A DNA stretch of 64,000 nucleotides from Saussurea involucrata (taxonomy: Eukaryota; Streptophyta; Magnoliopsida; Asterales; Asteraceae). Position numbers and translations under genes: made by a program. Location of the stretch: the NCBI GenBank assembly GCA_033807775.1, contig CM066321.1:249166422-249230421 (forward strand), given 5' to 3'. How positions within the stretch are numbered: the first letter of the stretch is position 1; the number at the start of each line of letters is the position of its first letter. Shown here in pieces: positions 1-9,200 of this stretch. The notes under the pieces are model-generated. The model was not told the origin of the DNA, did not search any database, and saw nothing but the letters and a program-made list of their open reading frames with translations.

Positions 1-441
1 ACAATTAAACTTTTCTACATCAAGTTTAACTTTCTCAAGCTCTCCTTTTAGTTTCTCACACTCTTCCCTGGATTCTCTAAGCTGGAACTCTAGACCATCC
101 TTTTCCCATTTCCAGTAGTTTGTATCATAGGAGTGTTGAAGTTCATTGGCTTGAAAAGCCCTAATCTGTTCTTCAAACTTCTCAACAATTATTACATAGT
201 CTTTTCTGTCCTTTTCTAATCTCTTAAGGTCATCACACATTCCCTGATTGTGATCTCTATACCTTTTAACAGTGTCTATACAAGCTTGAGTACAGAGATT
301 AGATTTTACCTCAGTGGGAAGATCTGAAACTTCAGCCATAAGTGCTTGATTTTGGATGGCCTCTTCTGCTTGATCACTCCAATCAAATCCCATTCCTTGT
401 TGAGAGACAAGAGTACTGTTTGATTCAATATAATTGTCCAT
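1..441 (-). CDS. Gag-spacer coding segment of N1, lacking a capsid domain (3' end outside window)
   Basis: An open frame of 147 codons starts at ATG 441-439, only about 30 bases after the PBS, and is still open at base 1. The protein starts MDNYIESNS and continues with the acidic, coiled-coil-like segment (motifs GFDWSDQAEE, TEVKSNLC, KRYRDHNQ) that in related plant copia polyproteins lies after the zinc knuckles of Gag. No capsid domain and no CCHC knuckle precede it, so the element has lost the N-terminal half of gag and translation, if any, starts directly in the spacer. N2 shares the first bases but has ATG changed to GTG. The position relative to the family is established from general knowledge of these polyproteins; function of the remnant is unknown. 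Confidence 0.7.
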   Translation of the reverse strand, partial: MDNYIESNSTLVSQQGMGFDWSDQAEEAIQNQALMAEVSDLPTEVKSNLCTQACIDTVKRYRDHNQGMCDDLKRLEKDRKDYVIIVEKFEEQIRAFQANELQHSYDTNYWKWEKDGLEFQLRESREECEKLKGELEKVKLDVEKFNC

Positions 442-469
442 AATGATTGTAGAATTCTAAGAAACACAA

Positions 470-481
470 GCTCTGATACCA
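470..481 (-). promoter_or_regulatory. N1 primer binding site (initiator tRNA-Met type)
   Basis: Minus strand TGGTATCAGAGC lies 2 bases inside the LTR end. This is the usual plant copia primer site complementary to the 3' end of initiator methionine tRNA, and it fixes the orientation of N1. Confidence 0.9.
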
Positions 482-483
482 CT

Positions 484-1190
484 TGTCAGGATCGAATCTT
501 AACAAGACTAATAATACTTAGAACTCAGAATTAAAGAATCTGCGGAATAGAACTTTAATTCACACAATCAAAGAACAATATATCAGAAAACACACAACTG
601 TTTGTATTCACTAATTCAACTCACAAGCTTACAACCAAACCTCAATCTTGATGAACAGGCTCAATCAAGACGACTTCTACTTCTCTAGAAATAGGGTTCT
701 AAACCTTGAGGTTAATTCTCTCTAAAACAGAACGTATTCTCAAAAACTCTCGTATATCGCGTATATCGAATAGCTATCTATCAACATCTATTTATACAAA
801 ATAATTACAAGATAACTATCAAAACAAAATTGATCTTCAGAATATTCTTTCACGATTATCTTCAATCATTCCATATTTATCTCCAACATTCTCGCATTCC
901 AAACTTATGATCACAAGCAGCATTAACATATTCCAGCAGCATTAACTTATTCCAGCAGCATTAACTTGACTCAGCAGTACTAACCTTGCTTCAGCAGTAT
1001 TAATCTTGACAAGCAGTACTAACTTTGCTTCAGCTGTATTAATCTTGACAAGCAGTACTAACTTTGCTTCAGCAGTATTAATCTTGACAAGCAGTACTAA
1101 CTTCACTCTAGCAGTATTAATTATGCTCTGGCAGTATTAAAGTTGTTCTGGCAGTACTATCCATACTTAGCAAATCTTCAGTTCCCAACA
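484..1190 (-). repeat. N1 5' LTR (707 bp, TG...CA)
   Basis: The LTR begins TGTTGGGAACTG (minus strand, at 1190) and ends CCTGACA (at 484), next to the PBS. It is about 84 bp shorter than the N2 LTRs (791 bp), mainly in the repeat-rich part. It contains a run of short repeats of the type TTAATACTGCT / AGTACTGCT / TTAATGCTGCT (roughly 890-1160), the signature word of this family. Confidence 0.9.
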
Positions 1191-3164
1191 TTAAGGCACA
1201 TAAAACAATTGAACTTCAAAGACAGACAATCATTGACCATAAAAAGTTAAATGATGATATGAAAATTGAACGAGTTGAGATCGAAAAATCACGAACTTCT
1301 TTCCGAAGAAGAATGGATGAAATGGGAGAAAAGGTAAGAATTGCTGAAAATAGGAAGAATGAGCTTGAACAAATGTTGCGATCTTATAAAGATATAAACA
1401 ACGAATTGTCGGAAAAAGCTAGTGATCTAGAAGCGAAACTGTATAAACTTGGTCAATCTGAACAACCCATTTTTCTAAACACGCCAAAGAATTTTAGTAT
1501 TATAACTCTAAATGGGGTGTGGGATATGACAATCCTCATTATTTGGAGAATGCTTTGAAAAAGGCACCTTGTTTATACAAGTTTCAATGGCTTAAGTATC
1601 TAAAAGAACCTAAATTCAACATCAAATGGCTTGATGAGGAGGAACAAGGAGTTAAGGAAGAAGTTAAAAGAAAGACAACTGTAACCATACAACTTCCTTA
1701 TATTTATGATCAGGCAAATAGGAAGGCAATGCAAGACAAGAAAACCTTGCCTAATGACCATTTTGAAAGCTATGTCGTTCAGCCACCAAAGGGAACTGTA
1801 TCAAAACCCGTTTCTGAAGGAAAAATATATTATCCTCCTTTGGTACTTGAACAGAAGCTTGTCGATCTTGAATTGAATATTAAAAGCAAAATTGAAGAAG
1901 TCAGAAATGACGATCAACTTGCTTTTGATATTGAAAAGGAAGTGATGCTAACTGTTTTGATAAATACCATGAATGACAAGTCTGAAAAGATTGTTTCTGT
2001 TTCGTCTTAAAAAATCTTAGAAGAAAAAAAATATATTGAACTTAGATGTTTGAATCTCTCAAAACAAGTCTCTGATTTTCAGAAAAAGTTATTTCTTGAA
2101 AAAGAAAATATTGAGAAAGAAAGAGAGAGATTTAAATTCGAAAGAATATCTTTTGAAACTGAAAATGTTTTTCTTTCAAAGAAAATATCTGATTTAGAAA
2201 ACATTTTGATCAAAGAGAGAAATGATCTTGAGTCCAATAAAGAATACTTTCAAAATGAAATCTCAAGACTGATGGGAAAATTGACAAATTTATCCACTGA
2301 AGCTATGACAGAGTTTGCTAGCAAAGTTTCCTCTGATTCAGATGCTTCCACATGCAAAGCTTTCATGGGCAATACTCTTAATAGAAGCATGATGGTGGAT
2401 GACTTTGATGATTTTGGTCCCATTGATATAGAGGAAAAACCTATTAATGAAACTTCTTGTGATCTCTTTCATAACTCTTCTTCCAATGACATTAAGGTTG
2501 ATCATGTTATTGACATTCCTTGTGAAAGGAAGGGTAAGCAAGATCAACAAGAGGATGTTAATTTCGACTTTAGTGCTAAACTTCCACATCACTCTGACTT
2601 TTTGGTCAAGGAAGAGGAACCCAAGGAGAATTTCTTCGAGGGGGAATCTTCTAAAACCGTTGAGAAAAAGAAAAAGAAAAAGAAGAAAAATAAGCGCAAA
2701 TCTTCTAAAGTTCAAAATTCCTACGCTTACGATTCTTATCTTGATTCCATTTCAGATCGTAATTTAAGAAACAACTCGCGAGTAGAGTGGAGAATAAAGG
2801 AGTTCACACATGATGTGGCCCAGAGAAAATCATCTACTGTCGCTTTTAACTCCAAGAAAAACACTTTTGTTTCAAATGTTAGTAATCGTGTTGCTTCAAA
2901 CAAACAAAAACTTGTTATTCCGTACAAGATTTCTTCTATGCAACAACTGATTAATTTAGCACATGATCAAATTTGTTGCTCTTCATGTGGTGTAGATGAT
3001 TTTATCTGCAAGTCTGATTATTCTTCGTGGTTTGGTTATAACTTCTATGGTTCAAATCGTTTTTATTCAAATAGATATTATAACCACTACAATTCAAAGA
3101 AAAAGGTTAATTCTCCTAACCCGAAAGGACCCAATTAGCAATGGGTACCTAAAACTGTTTAAAT
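1191..3164 (+). pseudogene. gag: Element A gag C-terminal / spacer region (coiled coil)
   Basis: The frame is open immediately at the N1 junction and encodes a long charged heptad-like segment (ELQRQ..DHKKL..RRRMDEMGEKVRIAENRKNELEQ), then an aromatic block (YDNPHYLENA), a second coiled coil rich in K/E/R (around 2050-2280), a lysine run (2660-2700) and the WVPK motif at 3142-3153 that normally precedes protease. There is a frameshift near 1500 and an in-frame TAA at 2008-2010. A further TAG lies at 3136-3138, before WVPK. No zinc knuckle is present because that part lies beyond N1. In this family the region links Gag to Pol; it probably mediates self-association, which is inference from the coiled coils. 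Confidence 0.75.
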
Positions 3165-3173
3165 CCCATTTTG

Positions 3174-4454
3174 CAGCCCCGTCATGTGTGGTATTTAGAT
3201 TCTGGTTGCTCAAAACACATGACATGAAGGAAGGAGCTGTTGATCAATTTTGTGGAACGCGATGGAGGGAAAGTTAAGTTTGGAAATGATCATTACGCTC
3301 CAATCATGGGTTATGGAGATAGTGTGGCCGACAACGTCAGAATAACTAAAGTGAATTATGTTGAAGGCTTAGGGCATAACTTATTTAGTATAGGTCAGTT
3401 TTGTGACAAAGACCTAGAAGTCCATTTCAAGAAGACTCGGTGTGCAATTCTAACCGACGAAGGAAATGAACTTCTAGTTGGTTCGCGAAAGTCAAATCTT
3501 TACACTATTGATCTATCAAAGGTTAAGCCGACGAATGACGTGTGTCTGTTGACTAAGGCAACTATGGAAAAGAGTTGGTTATGGCATAGACGACTATCTC
3601 ATCTCAACTTTCGTTACATTCAAAAGCTAACGTTGGGTGATTTAGTTATAGGTCTACCAGTTTTGCAGTTTGAGAAAGACAACTTCTGTATTTCTTGTGA
3701 GAAGGGGAAGATAAAGCGAGCCCCTCATCCACCGAAACCCGAACCCAGCACATACAAACCTTTAGAAATCCTTCATATGGATCTCTGTGGTCCGATGAAG
3801 ACTCAGAGTGTCAGTGCTAAACGATACGTGTTAGTAATTGTCGATGATTATTCAAGATACACTTGGGTCAAGTTTCTTCGATCAAAAGACGAAACACCTG
3901 ACTTGATCATCTCGTTAATCAAGCAACTTCAAATGAACCATCAACAATCAGTTCAGACTGTTAGGTCAGACAACGGGACAGAATTCAAGAACAAGACTCT
4001 TTATGATTTCTTTAAGTATTCTGCAACTAGAACTCCTCAGCATAATGGAATCGTTGAAAGACGAAAATGCACACTTGTTGAAGCTGCCAGAACGATGCTG
4101 TCTTATGCTGATCTACCTCTGTTCTTGTGGGCTGAAGCTATTGCTACGGCATGCTATACACAAAACCGTTCTATAAATCATCGTCGGTTTGGTAAAACTC
4201 CATATGAACTAATTAATAATAGAAAACATGTGATACACTACTTTCGTGTGTTTGGATGCAGGTGTGTTGTGCTGAACGACAAGGACAACTTTAACAAATT
4301 CAGTCCAAAGGGTATTGAGGGCGTTTTCATCGGATACTCGCTCACGTCAAAAGCATACAGAGTCTATCTCAAATCGTCTAGAACTGTGAAGGAAAGCGTA
4401 AATGTCAGATTTGATGAAACTGAAGAATTGGTTTCTGTGCAAAATAGTACATAA
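3174..4454 (+). pseudogene. pol: Element A protease remnant and integrase
   Basis: The aspartic protease signature WYLDSGCSKHMT starts at 3189, in the -1 frame relative to the upstream gag spacer, and is cut by TGA at 3225-3227. Integrase follows: zinc-binding H-x4-H and C-x2-C (WHRRLSH..CISCEKGK), catalytic Asp in LHMDLCGP, Asp in SDNGTEF and Glu in GIVERR, then the GKTPYEL...FGCRCVV C-terminal part. The interval between the second Asp and Glu is 28 residues, not the family's 35, so about 7 residues are missing from the catalytic core. The frame ends at TAA 4452-4454 but the same frame continues into RT. Integrase would insert the cDNA; this copy is unlikely to be active. Confidence 0.85.
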
Positions 4455-6650
4455 CCCGCAATATCTGGAGTACTACCATCTGGACAAATTCGTCCTATGG
4501 TGACTAGATCTTCAAACAAGGATCAGGCATCCACTTCTAACTCTAAACCTAATGATCTTGATCTTTTGTTTGAATATTTTTATGATGATTTTTTCGGTAG
4601 TGATAAACCCACTTCATCTATATCTAACAGGAGCAATGTTGCCACATCACCAGTAAATGCTACATTGTCAGGGCCTACACCGGAACTGACTACTCCTTCA
4701 TCTGGTGCAACAACTCCTGCTTCGTCTTCAAGTAACACGCATATGGCATCTCCACAAGCAACACAACATGTATCCACGAATGGTGCTTCTTCGTCAGGTA
4801 CAACTTCTAACGCCAATGGTGAGGATTCTGCAACTCAACGTGAGTCATCTTCTGAAGCAGAACCGGAGGCAGTTCCTGTTGACACTCCTGTCAATGAACC
4901 CGCCCCACAACCGGAACCTACCTTGACAATAGAGTTGAATTTTGATAAAGATCCTACCTTAGTGGATCCCAACTATGGTGCTATAATTGTTCATCCTCAT
5001 GCTTCAAGATGGACTAAGAGTCACCCCATTGAACAAGTAATTGGTGACGTCTCTGAACCTGTAAAGAAAAGATCTGCAACGGCTAATGAAGTCCTTTATG
5101 CGCTCTTTCTAAGTCAAGTTGAGCCCACAACAGTTCGACAAGCCTTAGAAGATCCGGACTGGATCATTGCCATGCAAGATGAGCTGAAGTCTTTTGAAGC
5201 ATTGAACGTGTGGCGATTAGTTCCTAGACCCAAAGGTAAAACGGTAATTGGTACCAAGTGGGTCCTGAAGAATAAGAAAGATAAAGATGGGATTGTTGTG
5301 AGAAATAAAGCACGCCTTGTAGCCAAAGGGTATAGGCAACAAGAGGGAATCGACTACGATGAGATGTATACACCGGTGGCTCGTTTAGAGGTAATTCGGA
5401 TGTTTCTTGCATTTGCCGCTTTCAGAAACTTCACTGTCTATCAAATGGACGTGAAGACTGCTTTCTTGAACGGCATCTTGAAAGAAGAAGTATATGTTTC
5501 TCAACCGGAGGGTTTTGTGGACAAAGATAAACCAGATCACGTCTACATACTTGACAAAGCTCTCTACGGTCTAAAGCAAGCCCCTCGTACCTGGTATGAA
5601 ATCTTATCTACCTACCTACTTGGTGCTGGCTTTCGAAAAGGTAAAATAGACACAACTCTCTTCACTCTGCATAAAAATGGTGAGATCCTTCTAGTACAAA
5701 TTTACGTTGATGATATTATATTTGGTTCAACTGACCCTGGATTGTGTACTTGGTTCTCGGGTATAATGATGACCAGATTCCAGATGAGTATGATGGGAGA
5801 GATTAATTTCTTTCTTGGATTACAAGTCAAGCAATTCTCAACAGGTATCTTCATCAACCAGTCGAAGTATGTGTTTGACATCTTGAAGAAATTTAAGATG
5901 GAAAACTGTACCTCAATTGGTACACCTATGGCTCCTGGATCTAAAATTGGTCCGGATCCACATGGTGTAGATGTAGATGTTAAGAATTACCGAGGTATGA
6001 TAGGCTCATTAATGTACCTGACGGCAAGTCGTCCAGATATAATGTTTTCGACATGTCTCTGTGCAAGATTTCAGGCACAACCAAAGGAATCACATCAGAG
6101 TGTTGTTAAAAGAATCTTTCGATATTTGAAGGGGACACCGTACCTTGGTCTGTGGTATCCGAAGGGAACAAGATTCGATCTCACTGCATATTCTGATGCA
6201 GATCATGGAGGTAGTATGCTAGACCGGAAGAGCACATCTGGTCATGTCCAGTTTTTGGGTGATAAACTAGTAAGTTGGTCCTCGAGGAAACAGAACTGTG
6301 TTTCAACATCAACTGCGGACGCAGAATATGTGGCCGCTGCCAGTTGTTGTTCACAGGTTCTGTGGATGAAGACTCAACTGATGGACTACGACTTCAAGTA
6401 TGAGAAGATCCCCATTTACTGTGATAACAAGAGTGCAATTGCAATATCAGCTAACCCGGTCCAACATACAAAGACCAAACACATAGACATCAGGTATCAT
6501 TTTATTAAAGATCATGTTGAAAAAGGTACGATTGAATTATACTTTGTTACAACTGAGTTTTAACTTGCTGATCTCTTTACCAAAGCCTTGGATGAAAAAC
6601 GATTTAATTTCTTAGTATCCAAGCTCGGCATGTTGAACATGAAAGTTTAA
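4455..6650 (+). pseudogene. pol: Element A reverse transcriptase and RNase H
   Basis: A serine/threonine/proline-rich linker (about 4500-4950) leads into a Ty1/copia-type reverse transcriptase (RVT_2 family). Visible motifs are WTKSHP, GTKWVLKNKKD, ARLVAKGYRQQEGIDYDE, YQMDVKTAFLNG, ALYGLKQAPR and the catalytic YVDDIIFGST. RNase H follows with SDADHGG, DRKSTSGH, STADAEYVAAASCC and the C-terminal HIDIRYHFI block. A stop at 6561-6563 replaces the codon expected before LADLFTKALDEKRF, which is still encoded in frame up to TAA 6648-6650. Apart from this stop the RT and RNase H domains are uninterrupted from 4497. The protein would copy the RNA genome into DNA in the particle. Confidence 0.9.
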
Positions 6651-6863
6651 TATTCTATATTGATCATATAATGGATGGAAATATGTGTAGTTCAATCTAG
6701 TTATCTCTATCTAGATTGATACATATAAATTTTCATCACATTCTATTCTCAATCTAAAATATTTTATTCTCATGTCTTTGTTGTTTTTCATTGTTTATTC
6801 TCTTTGTTACTTTATATTTCTTGTTATGATATCTATGCCTGCATGAGGTGTATTCATAGTCTC

Positions 6864-7060
6864 AGGGGGATTACAAACTAAGGAGTATGCACAAGAATAG
6901 GGGGAGTGTGCATTTCTGACTAAGATTGTAAGTGTTGATTTCCTGTGCTCCTTACTTGAAAATCACAAGGTATGTTCTCTAATCAGTTTTTCAACCAAAA
7001 ACCGTTAGATGATGAAAATCAATTTTCTAAAACTTACTTGCATCATTTAAGGGGGAGTGA
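6864..7060 (+). promoter_or_regulatory. Three PPT-like purine blocks downstream of pol (element A)
   Basis: TCAGGGGGA at 6864, ATAGGGGGAGTG near 6898-6907 and TTTAAGGGGGAGTG near 7047-7059. They resemble the 3' polypurine tract of the same element (AAAGGGGGAGAA at 15030-15041). They could serve as extra plus-strand priming sites; this is inference. Confidence 0.5.
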
Positions 7061-7168
7061 ATATGTTTTAATACCTTGCGTGCTTAATCAATTGGAAGTT
7101 GGACATCTTCCAATGTGATAAAAAAAATTCAAAATTTTTTTTCAACTGAAATATGTCCAAGATTTATT

Positions 7169-7480
7169 AAATCGCAACCCACACTTGCGATTTCACATGT
7201 GAACAGTGAGATATCGCAGCCTTCTATTGCGATATCTCAATGGGCTTAAGTTTTTTTTTTCAAATCGCAACAGTACACTGCGATTTAAGGGCATGAACAG
7301 TGCCATGTCGCAACTGTGTATTGCGACATGACAATTTGAACAGTAACATGTCGCAACCTTCTGTTGTGACATGATCAAATGCCAAATCGCAACTGTGTAT
7401 TGCGACATGACCATGTGAACAGTAACATGTAGCAACCTTCTGTTGCGACAAGATCAATTGTCAACTCGCAGTTAGTTCAT
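7169..7480 (+). repeat. Array of 7-8 short hairpins with TCGCAA/TTGCGA arms
   Basis: Consecutive inverted repeats of about 25-30 bp: 7169-7193 (AAATCGCAA/TTGCGATTT), 7208-7238 (GAGATATCGCA/TGCGATATCTC), 7262-7286 (AAATCGCA/TGCGATTT), 7304-7330 (CATGTCGCAA/TTGCGACATG), 7348-7374, 7384-7410 and 7426-7452, separated by linkers often containing GAACAGT. The core is constant while outer arm bases differ between hairpins but pair within the hairpin. Confidence 0.8.
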
Positions 7481-7516
7481 TGTGACTTGATGACACGTGG
7501 CAGGTCAAACCTTGGA

Positions 7517-7565
7517 CCAATCATGTTGTGCCACGTGTCCCTCAGTTTGAAAAATCGTATAATTA
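7517..7565 (+). promoter_or_regulatory. Candidate promoter of the element A aORF
   Basis: CCAAT at 7517-7521, the G-box/ABRE-like CCACGTGTCCC at 7531-7541 and a TATA-like TATAATTA at 7558-7565 precede a pyrimidine-rich leader. The ACGTGTCCC word recurs upstream of the aORF of E (27710-27718) and E2 (60229-60237). No transcription start was tested. Confidence 0.45.
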
Positions 7566-7698
7566 GGTTTTTTAGGGTTTTAATCTTTGTCTCAACTAAA
7601 AACCCTTAAACCCTTTCAAAATCTCTCTCAACTGACTTTTCGATTCAAGGCCGATTTCGTGTTTCTGATCCGTACGTTCATCTCAGATCTACATTAAG

Positions 7699-8213
7699 GT
7701 ACCGTCTCTCGAATCTCATCATTTTTCATCCATTAAATTGCATGATTCAGTCGATTTCTAGGGTTTTAGGTTCGAAAATTTGCTTGAATCTGCTTATTCG
7801 ATGCGTATGTGTGTTTGTTAGGGAGTTTTAAATGTTTAGGATTTACTCTCGATAGATTTGCGAGCCTAGTGGTGTGATTTTTAACCTGTTTTGTGCAAAA
7901 ACTAGAGAATCTGGGTTGAACACTTAGGTTTTTGTTCAATGTTCATTCAAGTCGCAAGCAACTGTCATTCAAACATTCAACCATATCGCAATGGTCTTTC
8001 ATTCATCGATATCGCAACTGTTGGTTGCGACATGAGCATATCACAACTGTTGGTTGCGACTTCCTCTTGTCACATTCCTTACTGCGATATCGCAAGTGTC
8101 TGCGATATGCCTTTTATGTTGGTTGCGACTTGCCCAAGACTTAGGAAAATTTTGGAAATTTTTTTAAGGCAAAATCCAATTTTGGCACTATTCTAAACTG
8201 TTAAGTGGTACAG
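7699..8213 (+). other. Candidate 5'UTR intron of the element A aORF
   Basis: A donor-like AAG|GTACCG at 7699 and an acceptor-like GGTACAG| ending at 8213, immediately before ATG 8214, bound a 515-bp AT-rich segment. This is a common layout for plant 5'UTR introns. The segment contains a second cluster of TCGCAAC/GTTGCGA inverted repeats (about 7985-8130). Splicing is inferred only from sequence. Confidence 0.35.
7975..8135 (+). repeat. Second cluster of TCGCAAC/GTTGCGA repeats
   Basis: Several copies of ATCGCAA and GTTGCGACT/ GTTGCGACAT occur here in direct and inverted arrangement (for example CAACTGTTGGTTGCGAC twice within 8015-8065). They repeat the signature word of the 7169-7480 array about 500 bases further on. 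Confidence 0.65.
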
Positions 8214-9200
8214 ATGGCTGATCATGATGGAAATGCCTCGGATGACAACACCATCATCCATTCGCATCGTTCATCACATCCGTCAGTCAATGCACATGAT
8301 CTGGACGAAGAGATTTTTCCAAGTACTATTGCGGTGCAATTTCTGCACAACAACCATCACCTAGATTTCGCGGTTCCTTTTGACTACCGAGTCATTATCA
8401 AGATTATTCGCGGTCACCCATTACTGACTGCATTGACCAGAGTTGAGCTCGTGCCCGCAATCTATCTTAAACAATTCTGGAGTACACTAACATACCATCC
8501 AACCGCCAGAGTACCAAAGTTTACTGCCAAACTTGACCACTTCGATGTCCGATTCACACTAAGGGGACTCAGCCGATCACTAAATCTCCCGAGTGAGAAT
8601 CTTCAAGATCCGGTTCCTGAATCACAGCTCTATGATGACATTTGAAGTTTGGGTTATGAACCTCCAGAGAATGCCCCACTTACTGGTTCATCAACCTTTA
8701 GACGGAACTACCTACCGAGAATATACTACTCCATATGCTCAATATTCAACCGATGTATGACCTCAAAGCATACCGGAATAGACAAGGAAAACCTATCCAC
8801 ACTGCACATGTTTCATGCATTCGTTGAGCTTGTCGTGGATCAGTTAAAACCAAAGATGAGACGAAACTTCGTACCATTTCAGCGTTTCTTCCAGATATTG
8901 ATTCATCAAGCTATGGTAGACAACGGTCAGATTCCAAGATGAGAGAATCACCCCAGAGGCCCAAGCCAGTACATGCACTACCTAAGGATGCCCAAGCAGA
9001 TCAATTTTGCCCACATCGCCGTTCTACGTGAAGATCTGCTCGCTTATTCTGACCAACAGTCTGGGGTAGTTAGAAAATACAAGTTAGATAATGCATTGAT
9101 GGTCAATCCAGAACCGGAGGGACCTCCCCACGATGCAAACCCATTAGGAGGTGAGGGTCCGAATGTCGAGGGGGTTTTAGGAACATGGGGGTGTCTCTGA
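8214..9200 (+). pseudogene. Element A aORF, N-terminal domain
   Basis: This is the additional ORF after pol found in SIRE-like plant copia elements; function is not known to me. ATG 8214 fits the homologous starts in D and E. The domain shows HPLLTALTR..AIYLKQFW near residue 65-90, a beta-like block ending LNLPS, then YLPRIYYSICSIFNRCM, GIDKENLSTLHMFHAF and FVPFQRFF. The same landmarks (YLxQFW, ILNRCL, GIDQ) occur in the aORFs of D (20279) and E (27475). The frame is broken by TGA at 8643-8645 and again at 8940-8942 and 9198-9200, all in the same frame, so these are point stops in an otherwise maintained reading frame. Confidence 0.75.

Larger units (their letters stand above)
1..1190 (-). 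mobile_element. N1: partial LTR retrotransposon, minus strand, inserted in element A
   Basis: Read on the minus strand, this is a 5' LTR (484-1190) followed by a tRNA-Met type primer binding site (470-481) and an internal coding region that runs off the window at base 1. It belongs to the same family as the complete small element N2 (11787-14565): the LTR and the first ~50 bases after the PBS match closely. It interrupts the gag spacer reading frame of element A, which resumes directly at 1191. The expected 5-bp target duplication is ttaag (1191-1195), but its partner is outside the window. The other LTR is not visible. Confidence 0.85.
6651..8213 (+). other. Element A pol-aORF spacer (1.56 kb, no gene)
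   Basis: No credible coding region. The left part carries three PPT-like purine blocks. The middle holds an array of short hairpins built on TCGCAA/TTGCGA. From about 7510 the sequence changes character and resembles a plant promoter plus 5' leader (CCAAT, G-box-like ACGTGTCCC, TATA, then a pyrimidine-rich leader with AAACCCT words), leading to the aORF ATG at 8214. The small open frames here are by-products of the hairpin repeats. Confidence 0.7.

Noticed and set aside
7193..7457. Minus-strand open frames with repeated cysteine- and valine-rich units
   Set aside because: They are read through the TCGCAA/TTGCGA hairpin array; the repetition is of DNA hairpins, with no codon logic or homology.
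7169..7480. CRISPR-like or integron attC-like array
   Set aside because: Spacing and repeats are irregular, the sequence lies inside a plant retrotransposon, and there are no cas or integrase-cassette genes.
7570..7620. TTTAGGG / AAACCCT words as interstitial telomere repeats
   Set aside because: Only isolated single words in a leader-like context, not tandem arrays; such words are common in plant promoters.
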